From assembly GCF_022818495.1 (NCBI RefSeq), contig NZ_CP089291.1:558001-622000 (forward strand): DNA of 64,000 nucleotides, in the 5' to 3' direction. Positions 1 to 8,692 of this stretch are shown in pieces. The position numbers were made by a program, and so were the translations under genes. Under the pieces are notes generated by a model, which ran no database searches, had not been told where the DNA came from, and saw nothing but the letters and a program-made list of their open reading frames with translations. Source of the stretch: Fodinisporobacter ferrooxydans (GTDB taxonomy: Bacteria > Bacillota > Bacilli > Tumebacillales > MYW30-H2). Each line of letters opens with the position of its first letter. Position 1 is the stretch's first letter.

Positions 1-2
1 TG

Positions 3-290
3 ATGAACCATTCCTATCCCGGTAATGTGCGGGAACTAAGAGGGTTGATTGAAGGATTATGTATCACAACGATAACTGAAGAAATTTGTCCGCAAGACTT
101 ACCGGAATATTTGCTGCTTTCCCAGGAAAAAGAAAACACCTCTCTCGAAGCTCAATTGCAAGTACTGGAGAAGCAAGTCATTTTACAAACATTAAAGAAT
201 GAAACAAGCATCCGCAAGGCAGCAAAGAAATTGCAAATCAGTCATGCAACACTCTTAAGGAAAATGCAGAAACTCGGGATACAATACTAG
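3..290 (+). CDS. Sigma-54-dependent-type transcriptional regulator, C-terminal end (partial)
   Basis: This is the last 95 residues of a bacterial enhancer-binding protein that begins before the window. The opening residues, NHSYPGNVRELRGLIEGL, are the hallmark end of the AAA+ sigma-54 interaction domain (the YPGNVREL motif). The last 40 residues contain a Fis-like helix-turn-helix (RKAAKKLQISHATLLRKMQKLGI), which binds upstream activator DNA. The family activates sigma-54 promoters, often for amino-acid use, but the sensor domain lies outside the window, so the signal is unknown. A strong terminator follows at once. The domain assignment is firm; the specific role is not. Confidence 0.85.
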   Translation: MNHSYPGNVRELRGLIEGLCITTITEEICPQDLPEYLLLSQEKENTSLEAQLQVLEKQVILQTLKNETSIRKAAKKLQISHATLLRKMQKLGIQY

Positions 291-315
291 CCAACTCCCG
301 CTGCGGGAGTTGGCT
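289..315 (+). terminator. Rho-independent terminator of the sigma-54 regulator
   Basis: A perfect 12-bp inverted repeat (289-300 and 304-315, loop CTG) overlaps the stop codon and is followed by a short T-rich run. It lies between two convergent genes and may also serve the aldo/keto reductase on the other strand, where the stem is likewise flanked by A/T. Confidence 0.8.
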
Positions 316-330
316 TTGTGCACTGATCCA

Positions 331-1308
331 TTAAAATCCAAGCACCGGGTGTGGGACATATGGTTCTTCCATGAATAAAATTTCCTCAGGCGTCAACTTG
401 ATCGAAAGCGCAGCTACCGCATCATCCAGATGATGCGATTTGGTTGCTCCAATGATCGGCGCTGTAACCGGTTCCTTTTGCAGCACCCAGGCAAGCGCCG
501 CTTGAGCACGTGGAACGCCCCGTTGCGCCGCAACCTCCGCCACCCGTTCGACTACTCTGCGATCCGCGTCAGCTGTAACCGCATAGAGTTTCTTCCCAAA
601 TTCATCCGTCTCGGAACGCGCACTCGTTTCCTCCCAGTCACGTGTCAGCCGTCCTCTTGCCAGTGGACTCCAAGGAATCACGCCGATTTTCTCTTCTTGG
701 CAAAGTGGCAGCATCTCTCGCTCCTCTTCACGGTACAAGAGGTTCAAGTAATTCTGCATCGTAACGAATCGGGTCCATCCGTTTCTTTCAGCGATATGTA
801 ACGCTTTGAGAAATTGCCATGCGTACATGGTGGAAGCGCCAATGTATCTTGCCTTCCCTGCCTTTACAACGTCATGCAGCGCTTCCATCGTCTCTTCGAT
901 CGGCGTATTGCAATCCCAGCGGTGGATCTGATACAAATCGACATAATCGGTTCCCAGCCGCCTCAGGCTGTTATCAATCTCACACATAATCGCCTTTCGC
1001 GAGAGCCCGGATCCATTGGGACCGGGACGCATACGACCGTGAACCTTTGTTGCGATCACTATTTCATCCCGCTTGGCGTAATCCCTCAAAGCGCGCCCGA
1101 CAATCTCCTCGCTCGTCCCATCCGAATAGACATTCGCAGTATCGAAGAAGTTAATGCCAAGCTCCAGCGCCTTTTTTATAGTAGGGCGACTTTGCTCTTC
1201 GTTCAGCACCCAGCGGTGATTCCCTCGCTCCGGTACACCAAAGCTCATACAGCCAAGACAAAGGCGGGATACATCCATGCCGGTATTGCCAAGCTTCACA
1301 TAGTCCAT
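331..1308 (-). CDS. Aldo/keto reductase
   Basis: A 325-residue NAD(P)H-dependent oxidoreductase of the aldo/keto reductase superfamily, probably cytosolic and acting on an unidentified aldehyde or ketone. The usual catalytic set is visible: Asp56 and Tyr61 in FFDTANVYSDG, a Lys near residue 88 in ATKVHG and a His near 129 in YQIHRWD. The C-terminal region (APIIGATKSHHLDDAV) matches the NADPH-binding end of YajO/YccK-type members, and the length is normal. The ATG start is preceded by AAGGGA at good spacing. It is monocistronic; the relic of a jetD gene lies just upstream of its start. Family certain, substrate unknown. Confidence 0.9.
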   Translation of the reverse strand: MDYVKLGNTGMDVSRLCLGCMSFGVPERGNHRWVLNEEQSRPTIKKALELGINFFDTANVYSDGTSEEIVGRALRDYAKRDEIVIATKVHGRMRPGPNGSGLSRKAIMCEIDNSLRRLGTDYVDLYQIHRWDCNTPIEETMEALHDVVKAGKARYIGASTMYAWQFLKALHIAERNGWTRFVTMQNYLNLLYREEEREMLPLCQEEKIGVIPWSPLARGRLTRDWEETSARSETDEFGKKLYAVTADADRRVVERVAEVAAQRGVPRAQAALAWVLQKEPVTAPIIGATKSHHLDDAVAALSIKLTPEEILFMEEPYVPHPVLGF

Positions 1309-1370
1309 TTTCTTATCCCTTCTTTCTATGAAATTGTTTGCAATGATCCATGCAAAATCGAGCTCACTTC

Positions 1371-1571
1371 CTAATCCATTCGTTTTAGCAAGTCTTTTAT
1401 TAAAAGTTCCAGGATCTGTTCCTGAAACACTTTTCTTTCCGTTCCTCTTATGCTCTGCAACAGTTGATTATCCCAAGGCATTTTCATTTGATTCAATAGT
1501 GAAAGTTCACTCGCTGTGAACAGCGGGTTGTGGCTGCGAACAGTCGGCAAATATTTTGGATTTAAAAAAAG
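1371..1571 (-). pseudogene. 3' fragment of a type III Wadjet jetD (DUF2399)
   Basis: About 60 residues encoded here align with the C-terminus of the intact type III JetD gene near 36.5 kb of this window. For example, NQMKMPWDNQLLQSI here corresponds to NQLDIPWDEQLLQTM there, and RKVFQEQILELLIKDLL to RKVFQEQVLDRLVQDFL. Nothing upstream continues the protein: the similarity ends near 1560, and the gene's nuclease core and the partner genes jetA, jetB and jetC are absent. It is therefore a relic of a second copy of this family or of a rearranged ancestor. It ends with a few residues (LKRMD) that the intact copy lacks. There is no sign that it is expressed. Confidence 0.8.
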
Positions 1572-1595
1572 CAAAAAGACCTGCTCTTGTCAACT

Positions 1596-2978
1596 TTATG
1601 CCATTTTGCCAAATTCCTCAAGCAGAAATGCCATGTACACAATTCCCTGCTCAAAATCATACAAGCGAATCGACTCATTTGGTGCATGTGCCCTTGAATT
1701 CACCCAACCGACCCCTGTGCTGACAACCGGCAATTGCAGTTGATGACCGAATTCATACATTGGACCTGTACCAGCGGCATTCGGTGCTAAAACAACTTCT
1801 GAGCCATATGCTTCTTGTGCGGTTTTCACAACAAGCGAAACAAACGGATCGGCGTAGTTGGAACGATAGGCCCGCTGGCCGTTGATCATTTCCACTCGAA
1901 CATCCATAAATCCATGCTTTTCCAGGTGAGTGCGGACACAGTGCAAAATATGTTCGGGATCTTGATTCGGAACGAGGCGGCAATCGATTTTTGCCTGCGT
2001 CCGTTTCGGCAAAACCGTTTTGCTGCCTTTGCCATAATACCCACTTTCGATTCCACAGATCGTCATCGTCGGTTCGAACACCATCGCTGCCCGCGGATCT
2101 TGCCCTTTGTCTTCCGTAATCAGCGGGCGTTTCAGCCCGTATAACGATTTGACGGATTCCTGATCGAATGGAAGCGACTTGACGGCTCGCATTTCTGCTT
2201 CAGTAGGCGGCAAAATTCCATCATAAAATCCCTCGACAAGAATTTTATGATCGACACTTCGCATCGATGCGAGCGCTTGTACGAGCCGCCATGCCGCATT
2301 ATCCACATACGCGCCTACAGATGAATGCATATCCACATCTGCACCGACACATGTGAATTGTAAATACGCCATCCCCTTCACACCGGCTACCATACTGACG
2401 CGCTCTTTTTCATCCTTATGTCCGAATTCCCAAATGCATGCATCTGCCCGAAATAACTCTTTATAGTTTGTGAGATAGGGTGCCAGATTGGGGCTTCCAA
2501 TCTCTTCTTCGCCTTCAATCATAAATTTCACGTTGCAAGGCAATCCGCCATCGAGTTCCTGCAAAACTTTAATGGCTGACAAACGCGCCACTAGGTCCCC
2601 TTTGTTATCCGATACACCGCGTGCATACAGTTTTCCATCGCGAATGGCCGGTTCAAACGGATCTGATTCCCACTCATCGTACGGTTCCGGCGGCTGTACA
2701 TCATAATGATTATAATAAAGCAATGTTTTGTCCCGATTGCCCTTTTCTCCGGCGGGAAAAAACCCATATATCACCGGGTTGCCTCCCAGATCATCAAGCA
2801 CGTGTACTGTGCCGCCTGCTCCCTTGATCATCTGCGCCACATGCCGAACCGTTTCCGGAATCGCCCGGTTTTGTGCCGATACAGACGGCAAACTTACATA
2901 GGATTTTAACTCTTCAATAAATGAAAATAGATTCTCTGATACTTGATTCCGCAACGCCTGCATACGTTTCTGGCTCAA
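1596..2978 (-). CDS. M20-family metallopeptidase / dipeptidase
   Basis: A zinc peptidase of the M20 family, about 460 residues, expected to hydrolyse di- or short peptides in the cytosol. Metal and catalytic motifs are present in order: YYNHYDVQPP near residue 92 (His/Asp), SDNKGD near 128, and EGEEEIGS near 158 (general-base Glu and metal Glu). The dimerisation lid domain follows and a C-terminal His lies in NSRAHAPNE. The start chosen is TTG at 2978, eight bases after GGAGG; a longer reading at 2993 would place the ribosome site inside the gene. It is the last gene of the peptide cluster, 24 bases after the S9 peptidase, so it probably finishes degradation of imported peptides. Substrate is not known. 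Confidence 0.88.
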   Translation of the reverse strand: MSQKRMQALRNQVSENLFSFIEELKSYVSLPSVSAQNRAIPETVRHVAQMIKGAGGTVHVLDDLGGNPVIYGFFPAGEKGNRDKTLLYYNHYDVQPPEPYDEWESDPFEPAIRDGKLYARGVSDNKGDLVARLSAIKVLQELDGGLPCNVKFMIEGEEEIGSPNLAPYLTNYKELFRADACIWEFGHKDEKERVSMVAGVKGMAYLQFTCVGADVDMHSSVGAYVDNAAWRLVQALASMRSVDHKILVEGFYDGILPPTEAEMRAVKSLPFDQESVKSLYGLKRPLITEDKGQDPRAAMVFEPTMTICGIESGYYGKGSKTVLPKRTQAKIDCRLVPNQDPEHILHCVRTHLEKHGFMDVRVEMINGQRAYRSNYADPFVSLVVKTAQEAYGSEVVLAPNAAGTGPMYEFGHQLQLPVVSTGVGWVNSRAHAPNESIRLYDFEQGIVYMAFLLEEFGKMA

Positions 2979-3002
2979 TTTGACAACCTCCAATAAATAA
3001 TT

Positions 3003-4940
3003 TCATTCTTTATTCCCAAGATATTGATTAAACCATCCGACGATATGATCCAATCGCTCAACACGATGTTCGGGTTGCCCGTTGCGTGATAAATCGTGAT
3101 TTTCATTTGGAAAACGTACCAATTCCGTTTCCACTCCAAGCCGTTTTAACGCAGTAAACCATTGTTCCGCTTGTTCCATCGGGCAGCGGAAATCTTCTTC
3201 GCTATGAATAATTTTTACAGGTGTTTGCACGCGATTTGCATAACGAATCGGTGAACGCGACAGGATGAATTCCTCGTCCTCCCAAATATCCGCACCGTCC
3301 AGTTCTTTTACGTTAAACCAAAAACCAATATCACTCGTGCCGATCATGCTGTGCAAATTGCAAATCGAACGTTGCGTAACCGCCGCTTTAAAAATATGTG
3401 TATGTGCAACCATCCAGTTCGTCATATAGCCGCCATAACTGCCGCCGGTGACAAACAGGTTGTTTCGGTCTACATAGGGAAGCCTGGCGACGGCATCGAC
3501 CGCATCGATCAGATCTTCGTAGTCCTTACCGCCCCAATCCCCGATCGATCCGCGCACAAAAGCTTCCCCGTATCCGTGGCTTCCGCGCGGATTGGTATAA
3601 AGCACGATATATCCGGAATTTGCAAGCACTTGAAATTCATGAAGGAACGTATTGCCATATGATGAATGAGGCCCACCGTGAATCTCCAGAACCAACGGAT
3701 ATCGTTGATCGGAAGAAAATCCGGGCGGTTTTAAAAGCCAGCCGTTAATCTCAAGCCCATCACGTGCTTGAAATTTCGTTCGTTCCGGAACGGATACGGT
3801 CAAACTCTTAAACAAAGGTGTGTTGTGATATGTAATTTGCTGAATTTCTTTATTTTGTTGGAGATACAATTCTGCAGGCGAAGCAGGTGTTTCCTTGGCA
3901 TATGCGATGACTCCTGAATGATAGGAAAAAGATGTAACAACTTGCGTGTCGCCTGGAGTTTCTTTTTGAATTTTCTCATCAAGCGTCACACTGTAAACAT
4001 AAACATCACCTTCATGTGTCGCTGTGAAGTAAATTTTTTGACTATCCATATCCCAGATTGGCGAGACTTCCGCCGTTTCATAGCGGGCATCCGTTCCAAC
4101 TTGGTTGCCAACCGGGCGGTCCAAAGACCGGGACAAGGAGCGCGCTTCGCCGCTGCCGGTGGAAACAACCCATAGTTCTGTGTTATATCCGCTGTCCTCT
4201 CCGTGTTCATGGCCAAAAAATGCGATCCATTTCCCATTCGGCGAATATACAGGATGTGATACACTCCCTTTCCCCTGATACGTTAAATCAATCAAACCGG
4301 TATCCAAATCAACCGTGTAAAGGGAAGGCGTCACCTCAACCTGATTCTCTTCCCGCCATGAGACAAACGCGATTTTCTTTCCATCCGGGGACACAGTTGG
4401 ATCCGTTTCGTCAAAATTTCCGTCCGTGATCTGTTGGGGGCCGCTTCCATCTACTTGTACAAGCCACAAATGAATCGGTTCGTCACCGTAAAACCCGTAT
4501 CCATTGCCCCGATAACGAAGCGTATTTACTACCCGGACATCACTTTTTTCGTTCGCATCATCTTTGCGGGCAGCTACGACTAATTGATTGTTTGGCATCC
4601 AGGAATAGGATTTTACACCTTTTTTAAAGAAAGTAAGTTGTTTTGGTTCCCCACCATCTGTCAACATCACAAACAATTGTGGTGTACCGCTTCTTGTCGA
4701 GACAAAAGCCAGATAAGACCCATCCTGAGAAAATTTCGGCAGCTTATCCTGCGCAAGTCCTTGTGTGAACGGAATATCACGGCCTGTTTTACGGTCATAT
4801 TTGCAAATTTGCGATTGATATTTGTTTTCCTCTTGGTTAATCGTTGTCTTAACATAAACAATCGATTGCCCATCAGGAGAGAATTGCGGGTCCCCGCTAA
4901 ATTGTAACGAAAATAATGTCTGTGTCGTAATCGGTCGCAT
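3003..4940 (-). CDS. S9 family prolyl oligopeptidase (acylaminoacyl-peptidase type)
   Basis: A 645-residue serine peptidase resembling YuxL. The N-terminal 380 residues form a beta-propeller with repeated FSPDGxxIxF-type blades. The C-terminal alpha/beta hydrolase carries GGSYGGYM (nucleophile Ser near residue 500), Asp in SEEDFRCP near 580 and His in NENHDLS near 610, a complete triad. No signal peptide is seen, so it is cytosolic and acts on oligopeptides. The ATG at 4940 lies seven bases after GGAGG; upstream in-frame starts (4958, 4946) sit on the ribosome site. It is downstream of the peptide transporter genes and upstream of the M20 peptidase, fitting a peptide-use operon. Confidence 0.9.
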   Translation of the reverse strand: MRPITTQTLFSLQFSGDPQFSPDGQSIVYVKTTINQEENKYQSQICKYDRKTGRDIPFTQGLAQDKLPKFSQDGSYLAFVSTRSGTPQLFVMLTDGGEPKQLTFFKKGVKSYSWMPNNQLVVAARKDDANEKSDVRVVNTLRYRGNGYGFYGDEPIHLWLVQVDGSGPQQITDGNFDETDPTVSPDGKKIAFVSWREENQVEVTPSLYTVDLDTGLIDLTYQGKGSVSHPVYSPNGKWIAFFGHEHGEDSGYNTELWVVSTGSGEARSLSRSLDRPVGNQVGTDARYETAEVSPIWDMDSQKIYFTATHEGDVYVYSVTLDEKIQKETPGDTQVVTSFSYHSGVIAYAKETPASPAELYLQQNKEIQQITYHNTPLFKSLTVSVPERTKFQARDGLEINGWLLKPPGFSSDQRYPLVLEIHGGPHSSYGNTFLHEFQVLANSGYIVLYTNPRGSHGYGEAFVRGSIGDWGGKDYEDLIDAVDAVARLPYVDRNNLFVTGGSYGGYMTNWMVAHTHIFKAAVTQRSICNLHSMIGTSDIGFWFNVKELDGADIWEDEEFILSRSPIRYANRVQTPVKIIHSEEDFRCPMEQAEQWFTALKRLGVETELVRFPNENHDLSRNGQPEHRVERLDHIVGWFNQYLGNKE

Positions 4941-4981
4941 ATTCATTCCTCCAGACAACTGTTTTTGTGGGGAAACGCATC

Positions 4982-5009
4982 CGGGAACTCATCATTTGGG
5001 GAGTTCCCG
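4982..5009. terminator. Intergenic hairpin between oppA and the S9 peptidase
   Basis: A perfect 9-bp stem (4982-4990 with 5001-5009) with a 10-base loop lies between the oppA stop and the peptidase start; an overlapping CCCGG-rich repeat follows. No T-tract follows on the minus strand, so it is more likely an mRNA stabiliser or partial attenuator protecting the abundant oppA message than a full terminator. Confidence 0.45.
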
Positions 5010-5084
5010 TGACGGGTTCCCGGGTAGCCGTCAAGCACCAAGCTGCTATACGAATCAAGCAATCTTTCGATCGTCGCGATTGAA

Positions 5085-6713
5085 TTATTTCACGCTCATA
5101 TAACGCACATCCGGGAATGTATCACTCGGATGGACAACGATACCATCTATTTTTTTATTGAATGCAAAGACGTTGGTATAGAAGAAGAGCGGCGCAACCG
5201 GTGCCTGATCAATGATCAACTGGTCTGCCTTGTGCATGTCATCCATGCGTTTCGAAACATCTGTTGTGGTTTCCGCTTCATTGACATATTTGTCGAATTG
5301 TTTGTTTTTCCACCGCGTATAGTTGCTGCCAAAGTCGCTTTTCAGAAGATCCAGCTCCGCACTTGGATCTGTGTAGCTTTGAATCCAGCCCATCCGGCCG
5401 ATTTGGAAATCGCCCTTTGTCAACTTGTCGAGATAAATTTTCCAATCTTCGTTTTGCAGTGTAACATCAACGCCAAGATTCTTTTTCCACATTTGTTGAA
5501 TCGCTTCTGCAATCTTTTTATTGTAGTCGACCGTGTTGTATTGATATGTGATCGGCGGCAATTGGCTGAGACCCTCTTCCTTCAGGCCTTGTGCCAAGAG
5601 TTGTTTTGCTTGTGCAACATCATCTTTAAATAAGTCGCCGCCTTCTTTGCGGAAATCTCCGTTTTTACCCGGATCCCCAGGCGGTACAAACGCATACGCA
5701 GGCGTTTCTCCTTGTTGCGTAACGTCCTTGACGAGAGATTGCCGGTCGATCGCAAGGCTGAGCGCTTTACGAATATTTACGTTGTCGAACGGCTTCTTCT
5801 GTGTATTAAATTCCAGCATATATGTGCCGGCAAGCGGATAAATCTTGGCTTCTCCGGACTGCAACAGCTTCGGTGTAAGAGTAGCCGGCAGCTTTACGTC
5901 CATATCGAGCTGGCCGCTTTTGAACATTTGATACTGTGTATTGAGGTCGTTGACGATAACACCTGTTACCTGATCCAATTTAATAGAATTTTTGTCCCAA
6001 TAGTTTTGGTTTTTCTGTAATACGAGTTTTTGTTGGTGCTGCCATGACGCAACTTTAAACGGACCGTCGCTGACAATGGTAGATGCATCTGCTGCCCATT
6101 TCGGATTTTTTTCCACAACTTTTTGATCAACCGGGAAATATGGGTGGAAAGCAGTCAGATCCAGGAAGAAAGGTACCGGAGTATTTAGTGTTACCTGGAG
6201 TGTATGGTCATCAATTGCTTTTACCGCTACTTGATCCGCACTGCCTTTGTTTGTATTGTATTCTTTCGCGCCTTTAATATAGTAGAGATAGTTTGCAAAC
6301 TGAGCGCCGGTTTTCGGATTGAGGATATGTTTCCATGCGTAAACAAAATCATTTGCCGTCACTGGATCACCGTTGCTCCATTTTGCATCACGCAGCTTAA
6401 ATGTCCAGACTGTGCCATTCTGAGAAGTCGACCAAGATTCCGCAATACCTGGTACGGGCTTATTGTCCGACCCCAAATGCGTAAGGCCTTCAAATGCTGC
6501 ATTGATCACGAAATCAGATGTCGTATCGGTTGCCATTGCCGGGTCGAGCGTCGGCGGTTCTGTGATCAAATCCAGCGAAACGCTTTGTTTGCCGGAGGAG
6601 CTGCCTCCGGAACCCGCTGCAGTCCCTGCAGCTGCACCGCCGCCGCAACCGGTTAGAAGTACAGATGTAGCCAGGAAGCCGCCTAACGTTTTATACAAAT
6701 ACTTTTTCTTCAT
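5085..6713 (-). CDS. oppA: Peptide ABC transporter substrate-binding lipoprotein (OppA/DppE type)
   Basis: A 542-residue extracytoplasmic solute-binding protein of family SBP_bac_5. It begins with a lipoprotein signal peptide: basic MKKKYLYK, a hydrophobic stretch and the lipobox LLTGC with Cys23, followed by a Gly/Ser-rich linker. Typical family motifs are seen, such as SWSTSQNGTVWTFKLRDAKW and FAFNKKIDGIVVHP near the end. The start at 6713 is preceded by GGGGG; the frame is open further upstream but those residues are not signal-like. It is membrane-anchored and hands oligopeptides to the OppBC permease. It lies last among the transporter genes, an arrangement that often goes with higher expression of the binding protein. 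Confidence 0.92.
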   Translation of the reverse strand: MKKKYLYKTLGGFLATSVLLTGCGGGAAAGTAAGSGGSSSGKQSVSLDLITEPPTLDPAMATDTTSDFVINAAFEGLTHLGSDNKPVPGIAESWSTSQNGTVWTFKLRDAKWSNGDPVTANDFVYAWKHILNPKTGAQFANYLYYIKGAKEYNTNKGSADQVAVKAIDDHTLQVTLNTPVPFFLDLTAFHPYFPVDQKVVEKNPKWAADASTIVSDGPFKVASWQHQQKLVLQKNQNYWDKNSIKLDQVTGVIVNDLNTQYQMFKSGQLDMDVKLPATLTPKLLQSGEAKIYPLAGTYMLEFNTQKKPFDNVNIRKALSLAIDRQSLVKDVTQQGETPAYAFVPPGDPGKNGDFRKEGGDLFKDDVAQAKQLLAQGLKEEGLSQLPPITYQYNTVDYNKKIAEAIQQMWKKNLGVDVTLQNEDWKIYLDKLTKGDFQIGRMGWIQSYTDPSAELDLLKSDFGSNYTRWKNKQFDKYVNEAETTTDVSKRMDDMHKADQLIIDQAPVAPLFFYTNVFAFNKKIDGIVVHPSDTFPDVRYMSVK

Positions 6714-6778
6714 GTGCTCATGTCCCCCTATTTCTCTTTCAAAATTAGTTATACCACCATTCTTCTTCCAAAATTGTC

Positions 6779-7714
6779 TTATGACTCTATCAAGTGGCAA
6801 GCGACGAGGTGACTCTCACCTCCCTTCAAGATGGGTTCTTCCTCACGGCAGCGATCCGTTGCAAACGGACAACGCGTATGGAAACGGCATCCACTGGGAA
6901 TGTTTGCAGGGCTTGGCACATCCCCGCTCAGCCGGACCCGCTCCCGTTTCTCCCCGAGTATCGGGATTGCCGAAAGCAATGCTTTCGTATATGGATGCTG
7001 TGGATAATTATAAATTTCCTCACAGTCGCCATATTCAACTAATTTGCCCAAGTACATGACACCGACGCGATCACTGATATATTGAACCATCGTCAAATCA
7101 TGGGAAATGAATATATATGTTAAACCAAACTCCTCTTGCAGTGATTGCAAAAGTGTCATCACTTGTGCCTGAATCGATACATCAAGTGCCGAAATCGGTT
7201 CATCTGCAATGATTAGTTCCGGCTGTACCGCCAGTGCCCGTGCAATCCCAATGCGCTGCCGCTGTCCACCGGAAAACTCGTGTGGATAGCGGGATAGATG
7301 GTCTTTTTTCAGCCCTACGCGAAGCGCCAAATCCAATACCCGCTCCCTTCGTTCCCGACCGCCGGCCAGACCATGAATATCAATACCTTCCGCAATCAAA
7401 TCTTCAATATTCATTCTAGGATCCAACGAAGCGTACGGATCCTGAAAAACCATTTGTACATTGCGGCGATATCGCTTGGCAGATTGGCCTTTGATACGCA
7501 GAACATTTTCATTTCGGTAGAGAATTTCTCCATCTGTTATCGGATTCAGCCCCAATATGAGCCGGCCCGTTGTAGATTTGCCACAACCGGATTCACCGAC
7601 AAGCCCAAGTGTTTCTCCTTTTGAAATTGAGAATGTAATTCCGTCTACCGCCCGAACAATACTTTTGCGAACTTTAAAATGCTTTTTTATGTTCCGTAAC
7701 TGTAAGAGTTCCAT
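6779..7714 (-). CDS. oppF: Oligopeptide ABC transporter ATP-binding protein OppF
   Basis: An ABC ATPase of 311 residues. Walker A (GESGCGKST), Q-loop, signature SGGQRQRIGIARAL, Walker B (LIIADEP) followed by ISALDVSIQAQ, and the H-loop ISHDL are all present. The C-terminus has the oligopeptide-transporter extension with the four-cysteine type region (GCRFHTRCPFATDRC), typical of OppD/OppF/DppF. The ATG at 7714 follows AAGGAAG; the gene overlaps the end of oppD by 28 bases, implying coupled translation. It forms a heterodimer with OppD and powers import through OppBC. Confidence 0.93.
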   Translation of the reverse strand: MELLQLRNIKKHFKVRKSIVRAVDGITFSISKGETLGLVGESGCGKSTTGRLILGLNPITDGEILYRNENVLRIKGQSAKRYRRNVQMVFQDPYASLDPRMNIEDLIAEGIDIHGLAGGRERRERVLDLALRVGLKKDHLSRYPHEFSGGQRQRIGIARALAVQPELIIADEPISALDVSIQAQVMTLLQSLQEEFGLTYIFISHDLTMVQYISDRVGVMYLGKLVEYGDCEEIYNYPQHPYTKALLSAIPILGEKRERVRLSGDVPSPANIPSGCRFHTRCPFATDRCREEEPILKGGESHLVACHLIES

Positions 7715-8679
7715 GGCTGTCTTCCTTCCCTTTGCGGATGCAGCAACCAGCAAGACGTTTCTTGGCGATCTGTTTTAAACACGGGTGGATTGTGCTCAGC
7801 GCAAATACGCATCGCATAGGGACAACGCGATGCAAACGAACAACCCACGGGCGGATGCAATAAATCCGGGGGATTTCCAGGAATCGGGACAAGCGCTGAC
7901 CGGTCACCCGGTTTTGGTTTTGAGTTTAAGAGACCGCGTGTATACGGGTGAGCCGGGTACTGAAGGACATCTTTCACGTTTCCAAATTCAATCACGCGAC
8001 CCGCGTACATCACCGCCACTTTATCGGCCGCTTCATGTACAACCGCCAAATCGTGTGTGATTAAAAGGACGCCCATGCCCATCTGCTGTTGTAATTCCTT
8101 TATCAGTTCAAGGATTTGTGCCTGAATGGTAACGTCGAGGGCAGTGGTAGGCTCGTCAGCAATCAAAAGTCTTGGCGAACAAGCGATCGCGATTGCGATC
8201 ACAGCCCGCTGACGCATCCCGCCACTATATTCATGGGGATAACTATCGGCGCGACGTCTTGGATCGGGTATGCCAACCTTCTCCAATAGTTCAACCGCCA
8301 AACCCTTCGCTTGATTGACCGAAAATTTTTTATGTCGGATCAACGCTTCAGCAATTTGATCCCCTATTTTCATCGTCGGATTCAAAGCAGTCATCGGGTC
8401 TTGAAAAACCATTCCGATTTCTCCGCCACGGATCCCTTGCATCTCTTTTTCCGTAAGCAGCATAAGGTTTTTTCCACGCCACAAAATTTCCCCGGAAACA
8501 CTGGAGTTTTTTGGGAGGAGTCTCATGACGCTTTGCACCGCAACACTTTTCCCGGAACCGGACTCTCCGACAATCGCCAACGTCTCTCCTTCTTCTATTT
8601 GGAGGGAAACGCCGCGTACGGCCTGTACCATTCCGTGCGGGGTCTGAAAATGAACCGTTAACTGCTTTAGTTCCAGCAT
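7687..8679 (-). CDS. oppD: Oligopeptide ABC transporter ATP-binding protein OppD
   Basis: An ABC ATPase of 330 residues, partner of OppF. Walker A is GESGSGKSV, the signature is YSGGMRQRAVIAIA, and Walker B LLIADEPTTALDVTIQAQ is followed by LLITHDLAVV. The C-terminal oligopeptide domain includes GCSFASRCPYAMRIC. The ATG at 8679 is preceded by GGGAGGAATAAGG, better than the longer reading from 8748. It lies 13 bases after oppC and overlaps oppF. Confidence 0.93.
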   Translation of the reverse strand: MLELKQLTVHFQTPHGMVQAVRGVSLQIEEGETLAIVGESGSGKSVAVQSVMRLLPKNSSVSGEILWRGKNLMLLTEKEMQGIRGGEIGMVFQDPMTALNPTMKIGDQIAEALIRHKKFSVNQAKGLAVELLEKVGIPDPRRRADSYPHEYSGGMRQRAVIAIAIACSPRLLIADEPTTALDVTIQAQILELIKELQQQMGMGVLLITHDLAVVHEAADKVAVMYAGRVIEFGNVKDVLQYPAHPYTRGLLNSKPKPGDRSALVPIPGNPPDLLHPPVGCSFASRCPYAMRICAEHNPPVFKTDRQETSCWLLHPQREGRQPWNSYSYGT

Positions 8680-8692
8680 CCTTATTCCTCCC

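Noticed and set aside
430-1374. Plus-strand open frames over the aldo/keto reductase
   Set aside because: They are antisense shadows of a gene with complete family motifs; their composition is not protein-like.
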